Assembly: GCA_023052935.1 (NCBI GenBank)
Contig: CM041292.1
Location: 87,589,169 to 87,653,168 of the forward strand
DNA from: Piezodorus guildinii
Taxonomy: Eukaryota; Arthropoda; Insecta; Hemiptera; Pentatomidae
DNA length: 64,000 nt
Direction: 5' to 3'
Positions 1 through 11,009 of the stretch are shown piece by piece (the stretch's first letter is position 1; every line of letters starts with the position of its first letter). A program made the translations under genes and the position numbers. Below the pieces are notes generated by a model. It worked only from the letters and a program-made list of their open reading frames with translations. It was not told the DNA's origin and did no database searches.

Positions 1-433
1 TACTGATTTCACCTAGGTGATATTACTAGAACCCTCCGTATTCGTGCATAATGCGTCAACAACAGATTCGCCACGCTCTTTGAAAAAGTTCATCGACAGT
101 AAGGAAGCTCTTTTATAGGGCAGGTATCCAACATGTTGGACGATGTGCGCAGAAAGTAAAACATGATTGGAGGATAAAAGAGATAATATTATTCTTCATC
201 ATAATCCGAAAAAAAATACTTCTTTTATTGTTACTCAGGAAGAGAGTGAAACAACACAGTCCTTCAGATATATTTTTATATAATCTTTAATGCAATATAT
301 AATAAAATACACAAAGCATAAATAATACTGTACCAAAGTAGACCAGTCTCTTAAGTAATCACATAACATAAACATAGGATATAGGCACATTAATAAATCA
401 AGGAAAAAATAAATATAAAAAACTTCCATAATT
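1..433. other. AT-rich sequence without a gene
   Basis: I see no supportable coding region, RNA gene or repeat boundary here. The first 180 bases have a more balanced composition than the rest and could be an old mobile-element fragment, but nothing identifies it. Confidence 0.4.
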
Positions 434-709
434 TAAAAAAAATCTGGTGCGCGCAACACACGACTTTTACTTACTTCTGTTACTAATATCAATTTAAGAA
501 TTTTTAAACAAATTGGTGAAAAGTTGATAAAACAAACTGATTGCCGTAGATAAGAATATAATAGATAATTTAATAAGACACATATTTCTTTTTAAATCCA
601 ATGGAAATAATTCTTTGACAATTTATTTTCGTTTCTTAATTTGTTTGAAAATTCTTGAATTAATATAAATAACGGAGGTAAGTGAAAGTCGTGTGTTGCC
701 AGATTTTTT
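434..709 (+). repeat. Short TIR element of repeat family A
   Basis: About 275 bp bounded by inverted ends: the left end reads aatctggtgcgcgc then aacacacgacttttacttac, and the right end is the complement, gtaagtgaaagtcgtgtgtt then gccagatttttt. The interior (about 505-680) matches the 3' part of the longer family members at 38868-40077, 41108-42010 and 59435-60560. It looks like an internally deleted, MITE-like member and is the only copy here with both extended ends. The class of the family is unknown. Confidence 0.65.
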
Positions 710-711
710 AA

Positions 712-1350
712 AGAACATATTCATCTTCTTGACATTCACTGGGTCCGTGTTTTTTAAAAATGCAGTCTCTTCCTCCGGTGTAAAGTCTCGTTCTCTCTCA
801 TATTTTTTGCATCTGAAAACCAAGTGCCGCAGCTCTTCTGGCAGACACATTTTTTTTTTATCCTCATTAGCGGAAGATATTTGTTTGTGCACCCGTGGTT
901 TGTCCTCAGTCTTACGATTTGTGCGGTATTTGTTCGCGTTAGTTGCTTATACCGAACAAACCATTGAACAATTCTCACAGTCGGTTGAACCGTATAGATA
1001 TAGTTGAACCGTCTCTCCCTTTTGATTGTGACTCCCAGTCACACCTATCTTGCCATTCTTTTATTTCTTCTTTCTTCAAAATTCTTAGGAGATCAATAGT
1101 GGGTACCTTAGCGTTCTCTTCTACTGTTTGTATTGTCCCTGCAGCTCTGTCAGCAGCCTCATTTCCGGATAATCCAATGTGGCTTGGAATCCATTGAAAT
1201 GTATATTGGTTGCTGTCGATTGTATTTAGTACGTTAGAAGAGGAGGCAGAGTCTGTCAGAATAACTATGTTAGTATTTGAATATGTTGTTCGACAATAAT
1301 CTATAATGTTTAAAGTTAAATAACTAATTTAATATTCTTTTGTTTTAAAA
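712..1350 (-). pseudogene. I-clade LINE 3' fragment (RNase H tail)
   Basis: On the minus strand the broken translation contains a stretch resembling AADRAAG followed by a charged tail, closely similar to the RNase H C-terminus of the LINE at 34212-36836. The same tail text (WQDRCDWESQSK-like, then a basic C-terminus) is recognisable in both. Stops and frameshifts are frequent. It is a 5'-truncated, decayed copy of the same family, lying directly against the short repeat at 434-709. Confidence 0.55.
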
Positions 1351-1480
1351 TAATAGATTAGTTATGACCGTAATTATTCTCTAAATGGCAGGCAATAATT
1401 ATACGCTCTGTTAAACAAACGCCAGTGAGAAAGATGCTGTATTTATTGCTCAGTGGTGTTCTTTAGGCACTGGTATCACC

Positions 1481-1825
1481 ATGCATTTTCCAAAATGTTC
1501 ATTTTTGCTGGTTCTGATGATATTGTCATGTGAAGCTTGCGTAGAACGCAAAGCTAGGTCAGGCACCATAGACCTAGTCGTCGCTGAAAGCAAGAACTTT
1601 ATAGAAAAACTTCTAGCTTTGCCTCAGGAACTGTTGAAGCGGCTAACGGACCAAGTGTCTGCAATCACCAGCAAGGTGTCTTTTCGTAAATTATCATTAA
1701 AGGACTTCTCAGACCCCAACGGGTACATGGGAAGATCCTACCAACCTCCGATAGTGCATTTCAGGGAAGGCTTGATCAACCAGAATAACGACGATCGTGA
1801 TTATGTTGAATTCATGAATACTTAA
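1481..1825 (+). CDS. Small secreted protein, unknown family (A)
   Basis: A 114-residue single-exon ORF. Residues 1-19 form a plausible signal peptide (a hydrophobic core FLLVLMILSC after a lysine). The mature part begins with a charged stretch and GTI (28-30), then a predicted amphipathic helix rich in Leu, Lys and Glu (about 31-70), then RSY (85-87), a proline pair, FREGL and an acidic Asn/Asp tail. There is no Cys in the mature core beyond those near the cleavage site. The context tatcaccATG suits an arthropod start codon. It lies upstream of the first visible laminin exon, probably within a large 5' intron, on the same strand. The ORF at 11010-11306 has a similar layout. It matches no family I know; a chance ORF is possible but unlikely given the signal peptide and the compositional contrast with the AT-rich surroundings. 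Confidence 0.5.
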   Translation: MHFPKCSFLLVLMILSCEACVERKARSGTIDLVVAESKNFIEKLLALPQELLKRLTDQVSAITSKVSFRKLSLKDFSDPNGYMGRSYQPPIVHFREGLINQNNDDRDYVEFMNT

Positions 1826-2863
1826 CTGTATTTTTCAAAAAATCTCATCGGCTGTTCCTTAAACGTTTGAAAAGTGAAATCGTGTAGAGATTGGAATGCA
1901 TTTTTCATTTATCAGTCAATGCAGTGAGTGAGAGTGCAGGTTTAAAAAGTGTAAACCACCAATGAATACATTTAATTAGTTTAGCCGTTAAATTGATTCC
2001 AGACTTTATTAAGAACTTTGAATTGTAAATATAATAACTTTATAATTCTCTTGATATTCCTAATACCAACTATTTTGTAACTAATAGTTTACAATAGTTT
2101 AATGTACATATATATATTTTTGTTAATGTACCTATGTAATGGTTTTTTTTTTACAAAATTAGTTGTTTTTATTTTATAATTCTATTGTACTTATTATCAT
2201 TATTATTATGATCATTACTTTGTGATTTGTGTGTGTGTGAGTGTTAACTTACCGTTTTGCTTAAAATCGAAAAAGCACATTTGTTTTACCTTTGACCTTG
2301 AATACATTTTTTTCCATACAGAGGAAAGATGGGGAACTTTCAAATTTTATTTGTAATCATATTTTAAACAATCTTACTGATTTTCAGCTTGGTGTACATA
2401 TATATTCATGGTGTACATGTCTAAATTCACCGGACTATATAATTAGATACTGAGAAATAAAAAGGATAGTTTCCTGAAATAGGTACTCATTAACAGTTCT
2501 TCATTGAAGATTTTGAGAGTCGTTTAAAACATCCGGCACCTTGAAGAAAATGTCTACATACGGAGACCAAACTCAAATTTGGAAAGTCGGCCGTGAGCTT
2601 AAAAAAAGGAAGAGAAGATCGACTGGGGCATGTTGGGGTGACGAATAGAGGGCAAAGATATTTGAAGGCGATAAGGCTGCCTGACGTAGGCAGGCTAGGG
2701 GAGATAACTTCGGGTGGTAGATCACATAGATCAACCTCCTCCTTCTTCTACGTCATATTTTTTTTCCTTCTGAGGTCCACTCATTCCAGAGTAGGACCAA
2801 CCTGTACACCTATCTGTAACTATGAAATTAAACATGCAGAAATAAAAAAATAATAAACCAAAA
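1826..2863. other. Non-coding stretch after the small secreted gene
   Basis: No conserved coding signal is visible. An AATAAA-like polyadenylation signal near 2454 (gagaaataaaaagg) could serve the upstream ORF. Bases 2600-2760 are more GC-rich and contain an open frame without recognisable similarity; I treat it as non-coding. Confidence 0.35.
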
Positions 2864-3480
2864 TCTGGTGTGCTCAACACACGATACTTACTTTTTTCAA
2901 ACCAATTTAAGAATTTTTAAATAATGTTAGAGATAAAAAAATGTTAAAGAATTACATTGAGCTTCGATAAAAACATGTGTTTCATTAAGTAACCTATTAT
3001 AATCTATATATATATATATAAAATACATCGCCTTTTGACTTGGCGATCGCATCACGCGTGAACGGTTCGACTGATTTCGCTAATTCTATTTTTGTTGTGT
3101 TTATAACAGTCAGGAGAAGGTTGCGAAGAAAGAAAACAATAGAAAAGTTACTTTGGTGGATTTTTTTAATAGATATTCTTAGGTAATAATATTCTCTCTA
3201 TCAATATATATAAAATTGTAGTCAGGAAAAGTAAAATTTAATGGAGAGAGACGAAAAGCCGATAAAACTAACTCTATCGAAACACAATGTAATTAATTCT
3301 TTACCACTTTTTTTATCTTTAATAAATTTTTCATCTTGAGTTTTATCTCTCGTTATGTTAAAAAAAAAAAATTACATAAACAAATATTTTTGCTCTTTTC
3401 TCCTTTAGTTGGAAATCAAATTGCACATTTATCCGCATTTAATCAATATTAACAACATGAAATGGTTAGTGTTTTCTTAA
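2864..3480. repeat. Fragments of repeat family A and a Helitron-like tail
   Basis: 2864-2900 repeats the family A end (aatctggtgtgctcaacaca), and 2905-2990 resembles the interior of the copy at 434-709. Around 3040-3090 the text gcatcacgcgtgaacgg followed by a pyrimidine-rich run resembles sequence common at insect Helitron-like ends. 3225-3290 again matches the family A interior (gaaaagccgataaaactaac). Old, broken pieces without clear boundaries. Confidence 0.4.
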
Positions 3481-4900
3481 CTACAAAATTAAAGGTACTT
3501 AGAGGGAGAATATTTAACACGTTCAGGACGCGGCGAATATCTACGTTTTCCCGTGAGGCGGTACAGTCTTAGCTACTTAGGCTTTGTGGGGCGGGACGAC
3601 GCTGTTGCAAGTTCCAACGTGTTTAATGCGATATTGTTTTGATATACATGTTTTGATCGAACAGTTTTGGCATACACATATGACTTAAAGGAGTAATTAT
3701 GGAAATACTTAAAAAAGATTCTTATATTATTACTTATTATTAGAGTCCTTTGAGGGAGCATGTTGAAAGTTATAAAATATTTAATAAATAAACCCTTATG
3801 ATTGTTAATTCCTACAACATTTAATGTTGAGAAAAGATAAAATAATCTTGTTTTCTAAAAACAAGTGACACACCTATGATTCACCCCGCCCTACGGAACT
3901 GTCAAGTATGAAACAGTCAAGTGAACGTGTTTAAATAATGAAATTTAAGCCCAGTAGGACTATTTTAATCAGAATGAAACCTGTTTGGTATTAGAGCCCA
4001 TTAAATATTACATAAATATAGCGAGTTTAATCAAATTTTTGTGATAGTCGTAAAAAAAGTGCAAAAGGAGTAAATTGATTTAAACAACAAGGTGTGTGAA
4101 CGTCGTGTGTTACGCTGTTGTACTAATTTTATTTTTATTATTAATCGATTTTATGTTTTAGTTAAATGATAAAAAAAAAAAAAAAACCACTTATAAGAAA
4201 ACTTTGTTTCTTTATTTGATTTTAAAAGCATGATTCTAATTTTATTTTAAATGGTACATTTATTTTAAATAATTCATCAGCATTAAGCTCTAGTTAACTT
4301 CAGTCAGGGCAAAGCGGTCGGAATCTTCTATAGGTTGCCAACTATATATACTCTACCAATATCTTGATATAAGATACTTTGATGAATTCCTTCGTAGACA
4401 TGGTTATCTTTTTATTTTTATTTTTATTTCATAGTTTTATTATTATTACTATTGTATTTTATTTTAGCTTTTTAATAACAAAAATCAGCTTTTTTAATTT
4501 ATGAACTATGCTTCTTTCTATTCTGAGCATGAGAATTGAAAAGGAACTTGTCCCAAGGTTCAAATAGGAAATATTCAAATATAGGAAATAGGCTTGAGAA
4601 AGTAACTTTGCAATATTTGGCTTACAAAGAAGGATTAATCTTTTGGTACATTTAATTTGGCCTAGGATAGTGCCTTTTTAAATATATTTATTTCAATTTC
4701 CGGCTAGATTAGGTATTTTTATTTAAATGGATAAAAGTAAGTTTAAAGATATTCTCATTACCTTCCATAGTTAAGAGTTTTGTATCTGATTTGATTAGAG
4801 ACCGGATTTTCGTGCAGTAAAAACCTCGAAACGAGCTAAATAAATCGTGGAGTAAAAATCTCGAGCAAAACCACAAAAAATAAAATTTAGGGTACCTTAA
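3481..4900. other. AT-rich sequence, no gene seen
   Basis: No coding exon or structured RNA can be supported. It contains poly(A)-like runs (near 4170-4186) and a weak family A end echo near 4097 (gtcgtgtgtta). Probably intronic or 5' flank of the laminin gene. Confidence 0.35.
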
Positions 4901-4929
4901 ACGTCTAAAAAATAAATTAACCGAAATCT

Positions 4930-5330
4930 ATATAGACAAGGATCTTAACATATGCAATTTGTTTTCATGCGGAATTACTTCTCTATACTAAAAAAACCTT
5001 CTACGTAACAAATGACGTTATACATAACGACTTAAACATTCCGACTATTTCAGCCACTGCTACAGAACAATGCAATAACTTCCACCATAACATACAACAC
5101 CAACCCTCTTACAGAAACATTAAAATGTCCTACAAATCCTTACAGCCCACCCCGACGACTACGCAGACCATAGGCCAAGAGATATGCTGATCACTTAACG
5201 AGCTCTGCTGTGATGAGCCGCTGCATCTGCAGTCAACTTTGCTTATTGCAAAGGAATTGCAGATGGCAAATTTAATTTTATGTCAAGTTTCTTGTTTGTA
5301 ATAAATAAATACTAAAAAATAAAAAAACCC
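4930..5330 (+). pseudogene. Decayed Jockey-clade LINE 3' end
   Basis: Frame-shifted plus-strand translation gives FYVTNDVIHNDLNIP and a following Ser/Thr-rich tail, the conserved end of the Jockey ORF2 protein downstream of the reverse transcriptase. It then runs through a 3' UTR to an A-rich tail near 5300-5330. 5'-truncated, with several stops. Distinct in sequence from the neighbouring fragments at 5469-6440 but the same clade. Confidence 0.55.
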
Positions 5331-5468
5331 AACACGATTGACGTGAATAAAATATGTACTAGTATATAATTTCTCTTTTTATCTAGACAACATTATCTAA
5401 ATCATTCACTAATTCAATCAAATAATTGATCATTAATCAATTATTTATCTGATTCCTTCCTTCAATAG

Positions 5469-5830
5469 TTTTTTTTTTTTCAATTATTTATTGATATTTA
5501 TAACTGTATTGTACAACACATCTAGTAAATAGGCTAAATGAAAATAGTCATGAGAAAGACATATAGAGAAGCTTCCCATTGGTAACAATCTAAAAATATT
5601 CTAAACTAGAAGGTCTCGAGGCTATCTACTTTTCAGACGCCTCGGAGGATTATCAGAAACCGAAGAGGATGGAGTTTGTCATGGAAGGAATGATATCTGG
5701 TTTGGGCCAAATCAGCAACATATGGAATATTAAGGTCTTTATGGATCAGTTTATTAGTTACAAAGTAAGGACCATTGAGGATTTTACGAAGGATTTTGGA
5801 TTGTAGGGATTGGATACACTCCACTAGTCC
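5469..5830 (-). pseudogene. Jockey LINE 3' fragment, minus strand
   Basis: Minus-strand translation contains QSLQSKILRKIL and PYFVTNKLIHKDLNIP, as in the full-length Jockey at 45817-48501 (RIQSFQSKVLR and LHHDLNVP). The 3' UTR runs leftward to a poly(T) stretch at 5469-5480, which is the poly(A) tail of this copy. It abuts the next fragment head to head near 5830. Confidence 0.65.
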
Positions 5831-6440
5831 CTGTTAAAGAGATTCAATATCTAGGACTCTACATTGACAAACGTCTAACTTGGAATCCCCATACAAGACT
5901 GAAATGACAAGAAACTGCCCGACTTTTTCGACTACTTCAACACTTACTGGACAAACGGTCAAACCTTCCACTTAATTACAAAAGACTTATTCATATGAGC
6001 ATCATAAGAGCGATATGGACTTACGGAGTTGAGCTATGGGGCTCTAATAAACCATCGAACTCTTCTCGTGAGTTCATCCATATCCAATCCTTACAATACA
6101 AAATCCTTAACGCTCCTTACCTTGTCACGAATTAACTAATCGTGTTAATGCTCTGTATGTTTCTGAATCAGCCCGAACCAGGTATCAATCATTCCATGAA
6201 ACACTCCATCCCCACTCTAACCCACTAGTTTCTATCCTACCATCCTCTTCGATTTCAGATAATCCTCCGAGGCGTCTGAAATGAAGATGGTCCCGAGGCC
6301 TCCTAGTTTAGAATATTTTTAGAGTGCTGTCAATGGCTAGCATCTCTACATGTATTTCATGTCAGTTTACTATGTCCATCACTTGATGTATATAATACAG
6401 TTGTAAATATCAACAAATATGTTTTAAAAAAAGAATTGTA
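5831..6440 (+). pseudogene. Jockey LINE 3' fragment, plus strand
   Basis: Plus-strand translation reads IQYLGLYIDKRLTWNPHTRL, a stop, then RAIWTYGVELWGS and further C-terminal Jockey text. The 3' UTR ends in a short A-rich tail near 6424-6433. In-frame stops and frameshifts show it is dead. It is the inverted partner of the fragment at 5469-5830, with poly(A) tails facing outward on both sides. Confidence 0.65.
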
Positions 6441-6995
6441 TTACTATATCTATGTATTTTTTAACCCTAAAATTTGGTTCGATCAATTGTGATATTAAAA
6501 TAAAATAATCAAATTTAACTGAAAAATGCAATAAAAAAAAAAAACGTGCAATACCTGAACGGGATAGCTGTGCGGGTTTGAAGCTGATACATGCAAGCCT
6601 TACAAATAGAAAGTGCAAAATCATGGAAATCCGTTTTTTAGTTATAATCGTAAATATATAGTGTTATAGAAATACACCACCGCTACCCAGCCTGCCATTT
6701 TGAATCATTCCGTAACTAAGATTTATTAAGACTTTTTACATGGTTGGGAGATATAACATATAATTCATTATATGGCATATTTGACATTTGGCTTGACACA
6801 GCGTTCACATTGACCTATAATATGTATATATATAATATATATATGAATAGCAATGCTTTGTCATCTTTTCCTTTTACGGATTTCATTACAATAACTTACT
6901 CATGACTATTGCCAATGTGATTCATTAATATTCTTCTGATTGTTTTATAATTTATTACACTTTCAATATTTAACAACAAAATGTTTTTGTTTCAG
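6441..6995. other. Intron sequence before the first visible laminin exon
   Basis: AT-rich, with a TA-rich patch near 6820-6845 and a polypyrimidine tract ending ttgtttcag at 6995, a good 3' splice site for the exon that follows. No other feature seen. Confidence 0.5.
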
Positions 6996-7113
6996 GAAAG
7001 GCGTATGACATAACGTACATTCGAATAGAATTCTATTCCCCAAGGCCAGAAAGCTTTGCTATTTACAAAAGAACCAGAGAAAACGGAGAGTGGGAACCTT
7101 ATCAATTTTACAG
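6996..7113 (+). CDS. LanB2: Laminin gamma exon (LN domain, part 1)
   Basis: This 118-nt exon is flanked by ttcag and gtatag splice sites. It encodes [20 protein letters not shown], then [18 protein letters not shown], the hallmark middle of the laminin gamma N-terminal (LN) domain; the [16 protein letters not shown] motif is conserved from flies to vertebrates. The protein is a secreted subunit of the laminin trimer in basement membranes, and the LN domain drives polymerisation of the network. The exon starts with the last two bases of a codon (GA, completing Gly) and ends after two bases of a Ser codon (AG), which the C opening the exon at 17618 completes. The signal peptide and first half of LN must lie upstream; I could not find them in this window. 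Confidence 0.9.
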
Positions 7114-7255
7114 GTATAGAAAATATTTTGTAATACTCAAACCGTATTAATTGAGTTTACTCGTTGTTGTTTTTTTAAAAATCAAATGTTGTTGTTTTAA
7201 TTTTAAGGGCAAAAACTGCTGATGGTTATTATTATACGTTTTACTGATATGAATA

Positions 7256-7547
7256 GGGATCACTTGTAGCTGGGTGGCTAGCGTAACAGCCTCCTATGCC
7301 AAAGGTCATGGGTTCAAACCCGCAGGTGGTCCAAGGATTTTTTAATGGGAGTAAAAAATCCTTAGTTATGCCGTCCTTCGGAGGGGACGTTAAGAGGTGG
7401 TCCCGAGCCTGTGCGATATCAGGTACTCGTTAAAGATTCCTATCCTAATAAAACCTGGATAGGCAAAATTTAGGACTCCCACTGTAGCACCGTCCGATTA
7501 GCCATAGTAGCATAAAGTGACGTTAAATAAATAAACAACAAACAACA
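7256..7547 (+). mobile_element. tRNA-derived SINE (family S1), with TSD
   Basis: The 5' head gggatcacttgtagctgg folds like a tRNA: a box A-like stretch (tagctgggtgg) and a box B (ggttcaaaccc at about 7313-7323), with the acceptor-stem halves GGATCA and TGGTCC complementary. The tail ends cataaagtgacgttaaataa with an A-rich end. Flanks actgatatgaata (7243-7255) and actaatatgaata (7548-7560) are a 13-bp TSD with one mismatch, so boundaries are firm. Other copies: 12003-12151, 49459-49622, 50221-50504 and 59607-59889. Confidence 0.85.
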
Positions 7548-7705
7548 ACTAATATGAATATAGCAATATAGCAGAAAAGAATTAAGAGAAGAAACAAAGA
7601 TCAAACAAATAAGTAATAGTAAAATAAATAATAATAATAATTATAAGATAAAATAAAATGTGAATATAACACAACAAAATATTAATGAAAAAACCACACA
7701 CATAT

Positions 7706-7709
7706 AACG

Positions 7710-7765
<56 letters not shown>
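7706..7765. repeat. (TA)n microsatellite
   Basis: Uninterrupted alternating AT of about 55-60 bases inside the laminin intron. Confidence 0.95.
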
Positions 7766-7776
<11 letters not shown>

Positions 7777-7794
7777 AAGAAACAGTTAGATAAG

Positions 7795-8620
7795 TTATAT
7801 TTGCTGAAACAAACGAATATTCTTTATAAATTTAATGGTACTGTTGATAGTTGCTTCATTATCGTCAAAGACCTGGCGTGGTACGCCCCATTTTTCAATT
7901 TCCCTCCTGTACCGTGGACAGTCCTCAAAAATACGTCTCACCGTGAGAGTCACTCTCAAGTTATTGCATTGAGGCGGATTCTTTCTTGTGATGAGATACT
8001 CTTGGGTGAGACGGCAGTGCCCTATCCTCAAGTGGGTGATAACTACCTCCTCCCGCCGGCATATTCTAGATGTGGCCCAGGAGCGACAGTGGGTTTAATG
8101 TGTTTAAATTTGTTATTTGCTAATATATTCCAGATCTGCTGCAATTCATTTAAGGTTTTTGTCTTTAGTGGTTTAAATAACTCATAGGAGGGCGTTATTT
8201 GTACTAGCGAATGAGCCTCTGCTGCTGCTTTGTCAACTTACTCGTTTCCGGATATTCCAGAATTACTGGGAACCCAAAAGAAATTTATTTTTCTAGAAGA
8301 GTCCTCCAGCTGCTTGATTCTATAATGCACCTCCTGAACAATCGGATTTTCAGAAAACAGATCGGAATTGGCTCTGAGAGCACTAAGTGAGTCAGAGCAA
8401 ACAATTATTGATTCGTCTGTGGATGATAAGGCTAGATGGATTGATTTTTGGATAGCCGTCAACTCAGCGATGAAAACAGTACAATTCCTAATCAGTTTGT
8501 AGTTGTAGGATTTGTCACCATCTAGCACTGCAGACATCGTAGATTCATTAGTTTTTGAACCATCAGTATAGATGACTAAATCAAGTGTTCCCAACAAAAA
8601 TACCGAGGGACCCGATCGAA
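7795..8620 (-). pseudogene. I-like LINE RNase H fragment
   Basis: Minus-strand translation from about 8597 gives LVIYTDGSKT (first RNase H Asp), then AELTAI (Glu), CSDSLSAL (second Asp) and NFFWVPSNSGISGNE, where the usual HVGI... becomes SNSGI. Reading continues, with a frameshift and stops, into a C-terminal domain with PRYRREIEKWGVP and INSTIKFIKNIRLF. This is the C-terminal third of an I/R1-group LINE pol. The RT and endonuclease parts are absent, so it is a 5'-truncated dead copy, ending near the (TA)n at 7765. The RNase H acidic residues seen are intact, but the His of the last motif is changed. Confidence 0.65.
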
Positions 8621-9224
8621 AGATTGTTTTCGATTAAATAATACAACAATATAAATTATGGTTTAAAAAATCGCCAAAGTTAAAGCCCCTGTCACCTACG
8701 TTCCATCAACAATACCTTACAGCTTAAATTATGGATTACTAAAAAGATAGTAAATGAACTTTTAAATAATTAAGTTGAACATTATATCCAAATACAAAGG
8801 AACTTTGAAGATTTTTGATTGGTCGTAGGTTCTTGTAATGGGGAAATAAGGGTTCTTAATATCGAACTGGGCATCTAAAATAATCAAAGAAAGATAAAGA
8901 CAAAGAACAACCCATTCTGAAAGAAAATTTTTATCATTTCCAAATATTTAAAAATAGAAATAATAATAATTGGAGTCCAATAAAAAATATGTTGGGTAAA
9001 AAATTTGGGGAATTTATTTTGCGCAAATCTGAAGGACGGACGAACTTAATCTTCATTATTGAAAATAATAAACCAAATTTGGCTGAGAGTTGGGTTAATA
9101 TAAATGAGAATCATTTTGCAATAGTTGATTCACACGATGTTTCAACAAAAAACATTGTTAAATTAAAGTATAAATATTTCTAGAAGAACGCCCTTTAAAT
9201 TTGTTAGCTGGGTGTATATATATA
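8621..9224. other. AT-rich intron sequence
   Basis: A 64-codon open frame at 8989-9183 has no recognisable similarity, and its composition matches the background. I see nothing else. Confidence 0.4.
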
Positions 9225-10109
9225 TTGGGTTGATGCAAAATTAATGCAGGTTTCCTCTATTGCAATATCTTAATTCCAATTGTGTAAACAAAGCTAATCC
9301 TAACATTGATCATTATTATACCAAAACAAACCTTATCTAGTACCCTCTCTTTCACCATGAATTTGTTTAGTAAAATCGTTTTGTTCAGTGTGTTCAAAGG
9401 TCTTGAATCGAAAATGTCAAAGTGCGATTTTCGTCAAATTTATTTTTACGAATTTAAATTAGGGCGCAGCGCTGCGCAAACGGCTCGTAATATTAATGAA
9501 GTGTGGGGTCAGGGGGCTATTAATGAGTGCACGGTGCAGCGTTGGTTCCAGAAGTTTCGCAGAGGAGATTTCGACCTCGAAGACAAGGAAGGTCGGGGCC
9601 GTCATCTTGCTCTGGACAACGACCAGCTGAGGTCAAAAGTGGAAGAAGACCCAACCAAAACCACACGAGAAATGGCGGCGGAACTCGGAACTCAAAAATT
9701 GCAACGTCTTTGCCCAGCATTGATGAATCGGAAGGGGCCGATCCTGCTCCACGATAACGCCAGACCACACGTTGCACAACCAACGCTTCGAGTTGGGCTA
9801 CGAAGTTCTCCAACATCCGCCTTATTCACCTGACCTCTCTCCTACAGACTTCCACTTTTTCAGGCATCTGGACAACTTTTTGAGGGAGAAAAATTTTCAA
9901 AACCAGGACGACATTGAAAATTCTTTTCGTGATTTCATTGAGTCCAGGGATTCGGATTTTTTTTCTGGTGGAATAAGAAAGCTTGTTGAACGTTGGCAAA
10001 AGTGCATTGATTCAGATGGAAATTATTTTGATTAAATATATATGGTTAAAGTAAAGATATGGCGTATTTCCAATACCTACTAAAAACCTGCATTAATTTT
10101 GCATCAACC

Positions 10110-10112
<3 letters not shown>
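9225..10112 (+). mobile_element. mariner transposon, internally deleted
   Basis: Perfect 29-bp terminal inverted repeats (9225-9253 and 10084-10112, starting ttgggttgatgcaaaatt) are flanked on both sides by the TA dinucleotide that mariner duplicates. The element is 888 bp against about 1.3 kb for complete mariners; the missing DNA is inside the transposase gene. The 3' end lies directly against a (TA)n tract, so it inserted at a TA-rich site or the tract grew there. Perfect TIRs suggest that it moved recently or could still be moved by a transposase supplied elsewhere. Confidence 0.92.
9414..10035 (+). pseudogene. mariner transposase, broken
   Basis: The N-terminal HTH region (MSKCDFRQIYFYEFKLGRSA, then TARNINEVWG and VQRWFQKFRRGDFDLED) is intact to about residue 85 and ends TTREMAAELG. 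It then jumps to QRLCPALMNRKGPILLHDNA, the second catalytic block, so the linker and the first catalytic Asp region are deleted (about 400 bp). A frameshift follows near 9780; the other frame continues LQHPPYSPDLSPTDFHFF (third catalytic Asp of the D,D34D triad) and ends KCIDSDGNYFD. The product cannot be active. Lineage: a typical mariner with the YSPDLSPTD signature. Confidence 0.9.
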
Positions 10113-10194
<82 letters not shown>

Positions 10195-10215
10195 GTGTGT
10201 GTGTGTGTGTGTGCT
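10113..10215. repeat. (TA)n then (GT)n compound microsatellite
   Basis: About 75 bases of alternating TA followed by about 20 bases of GT, starting at the 3' boundary of the mariner element. Confidence 0.95.
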
Positions 10216-10454
10216 TTTTTCAGACAATAAATACAGAACTAGGTTCAGGCGACGTTTCGAGAATTTATTTTTCTCAAATTCACGCCAATTTAAAACAAGA
10301 AAGCGGCTTAGATATGTAGAACGTGTGACTATTGCAATTGTTAAAATAACTCTTATTCGTTTGAACATATTAGAATATTTATTGACTGAACTTCGAGATC
10401 CTTAGGAAACCTAAATCATATTATTATTATCATAAACAATCAAGTAATATAACA

Positions 10455-10570
10455 GTATGTATATAATAATAATAAATTCTTTATTTATTCTGGGACAAAT
10501 CCCTTCAGAATAATGTTACAGACAAATTAAATTGGAACTTCAGTATCTTAGATTAACAAATAAAAAACAA
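10455..10570 (-). repeat. 3' tail of a CR1/L2-like LINE
   Basis: aataaattctttatttattc followed by tgggacaaatcccttcagaa closely matches the left (3') end of the LINE at 54920-56100 (aaattctttattatcctggg then acatgtcccttt). Only the 3' UTR survives. Confidence 0.5.
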
Positions 10571-11009
10571 CTGCGGATTTATAATTATAATTTTGTTTTT
10601 ATTTCTCATGATTTTATTTTATTTTTTGTTTTTTTTATGAAGACCAATATTATAAAAGTCTGGAGAGAGTTCGCTTAGAATCGCTGCTTTTAAGGCTTTG
10701 CGTATCTCAACAGCGCCCTCTTCCCGTAGAGAATGAGGCTGCAATATATTGTGAAGCTGATTTAACTTGATTTCTTTACTTGAACAAACCCAGTGATCAA
10801 ATCGTTTTCATCTTTTAGTCTATTTAAAAACAATTTAAGTGATGGAGCGCTGCTGCTTGCGATAGTTTAATTATCCTTTGTTCGTTCGATGAAGGGTATT
10901 TTATAGAGCATTGTGCCTCCTAATGGGTCATAACTATTATTGCCTTGTTGAACTGTGTGTTATACTTGATGAAGCTGGATTTGTTCCCGAGTGATAAACA
11001 CTTATTACC
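10571..11009. promoter_or_regulatory. Upstream region of the second small secreted gene
   Basis: No repeat is seen after about 10650. A TATA-like run (ggtattttatagagc, about 10897-10911) lies some 100 bases upstream of the start codon and could be the core promoter. This is inference from position only. Confidence 0.25.

Noticed and set aside
7256..7330. A possible functional tRNA gene
   Set aside because: The tRNA-like head continues into a SINE body with tail and TSD, and several copies share it.
8989..9183. A 64-codon frame with mixed composition
   Set aside because: No signal peptide, no domain, ordinary AT-rich codon use; likely chance.
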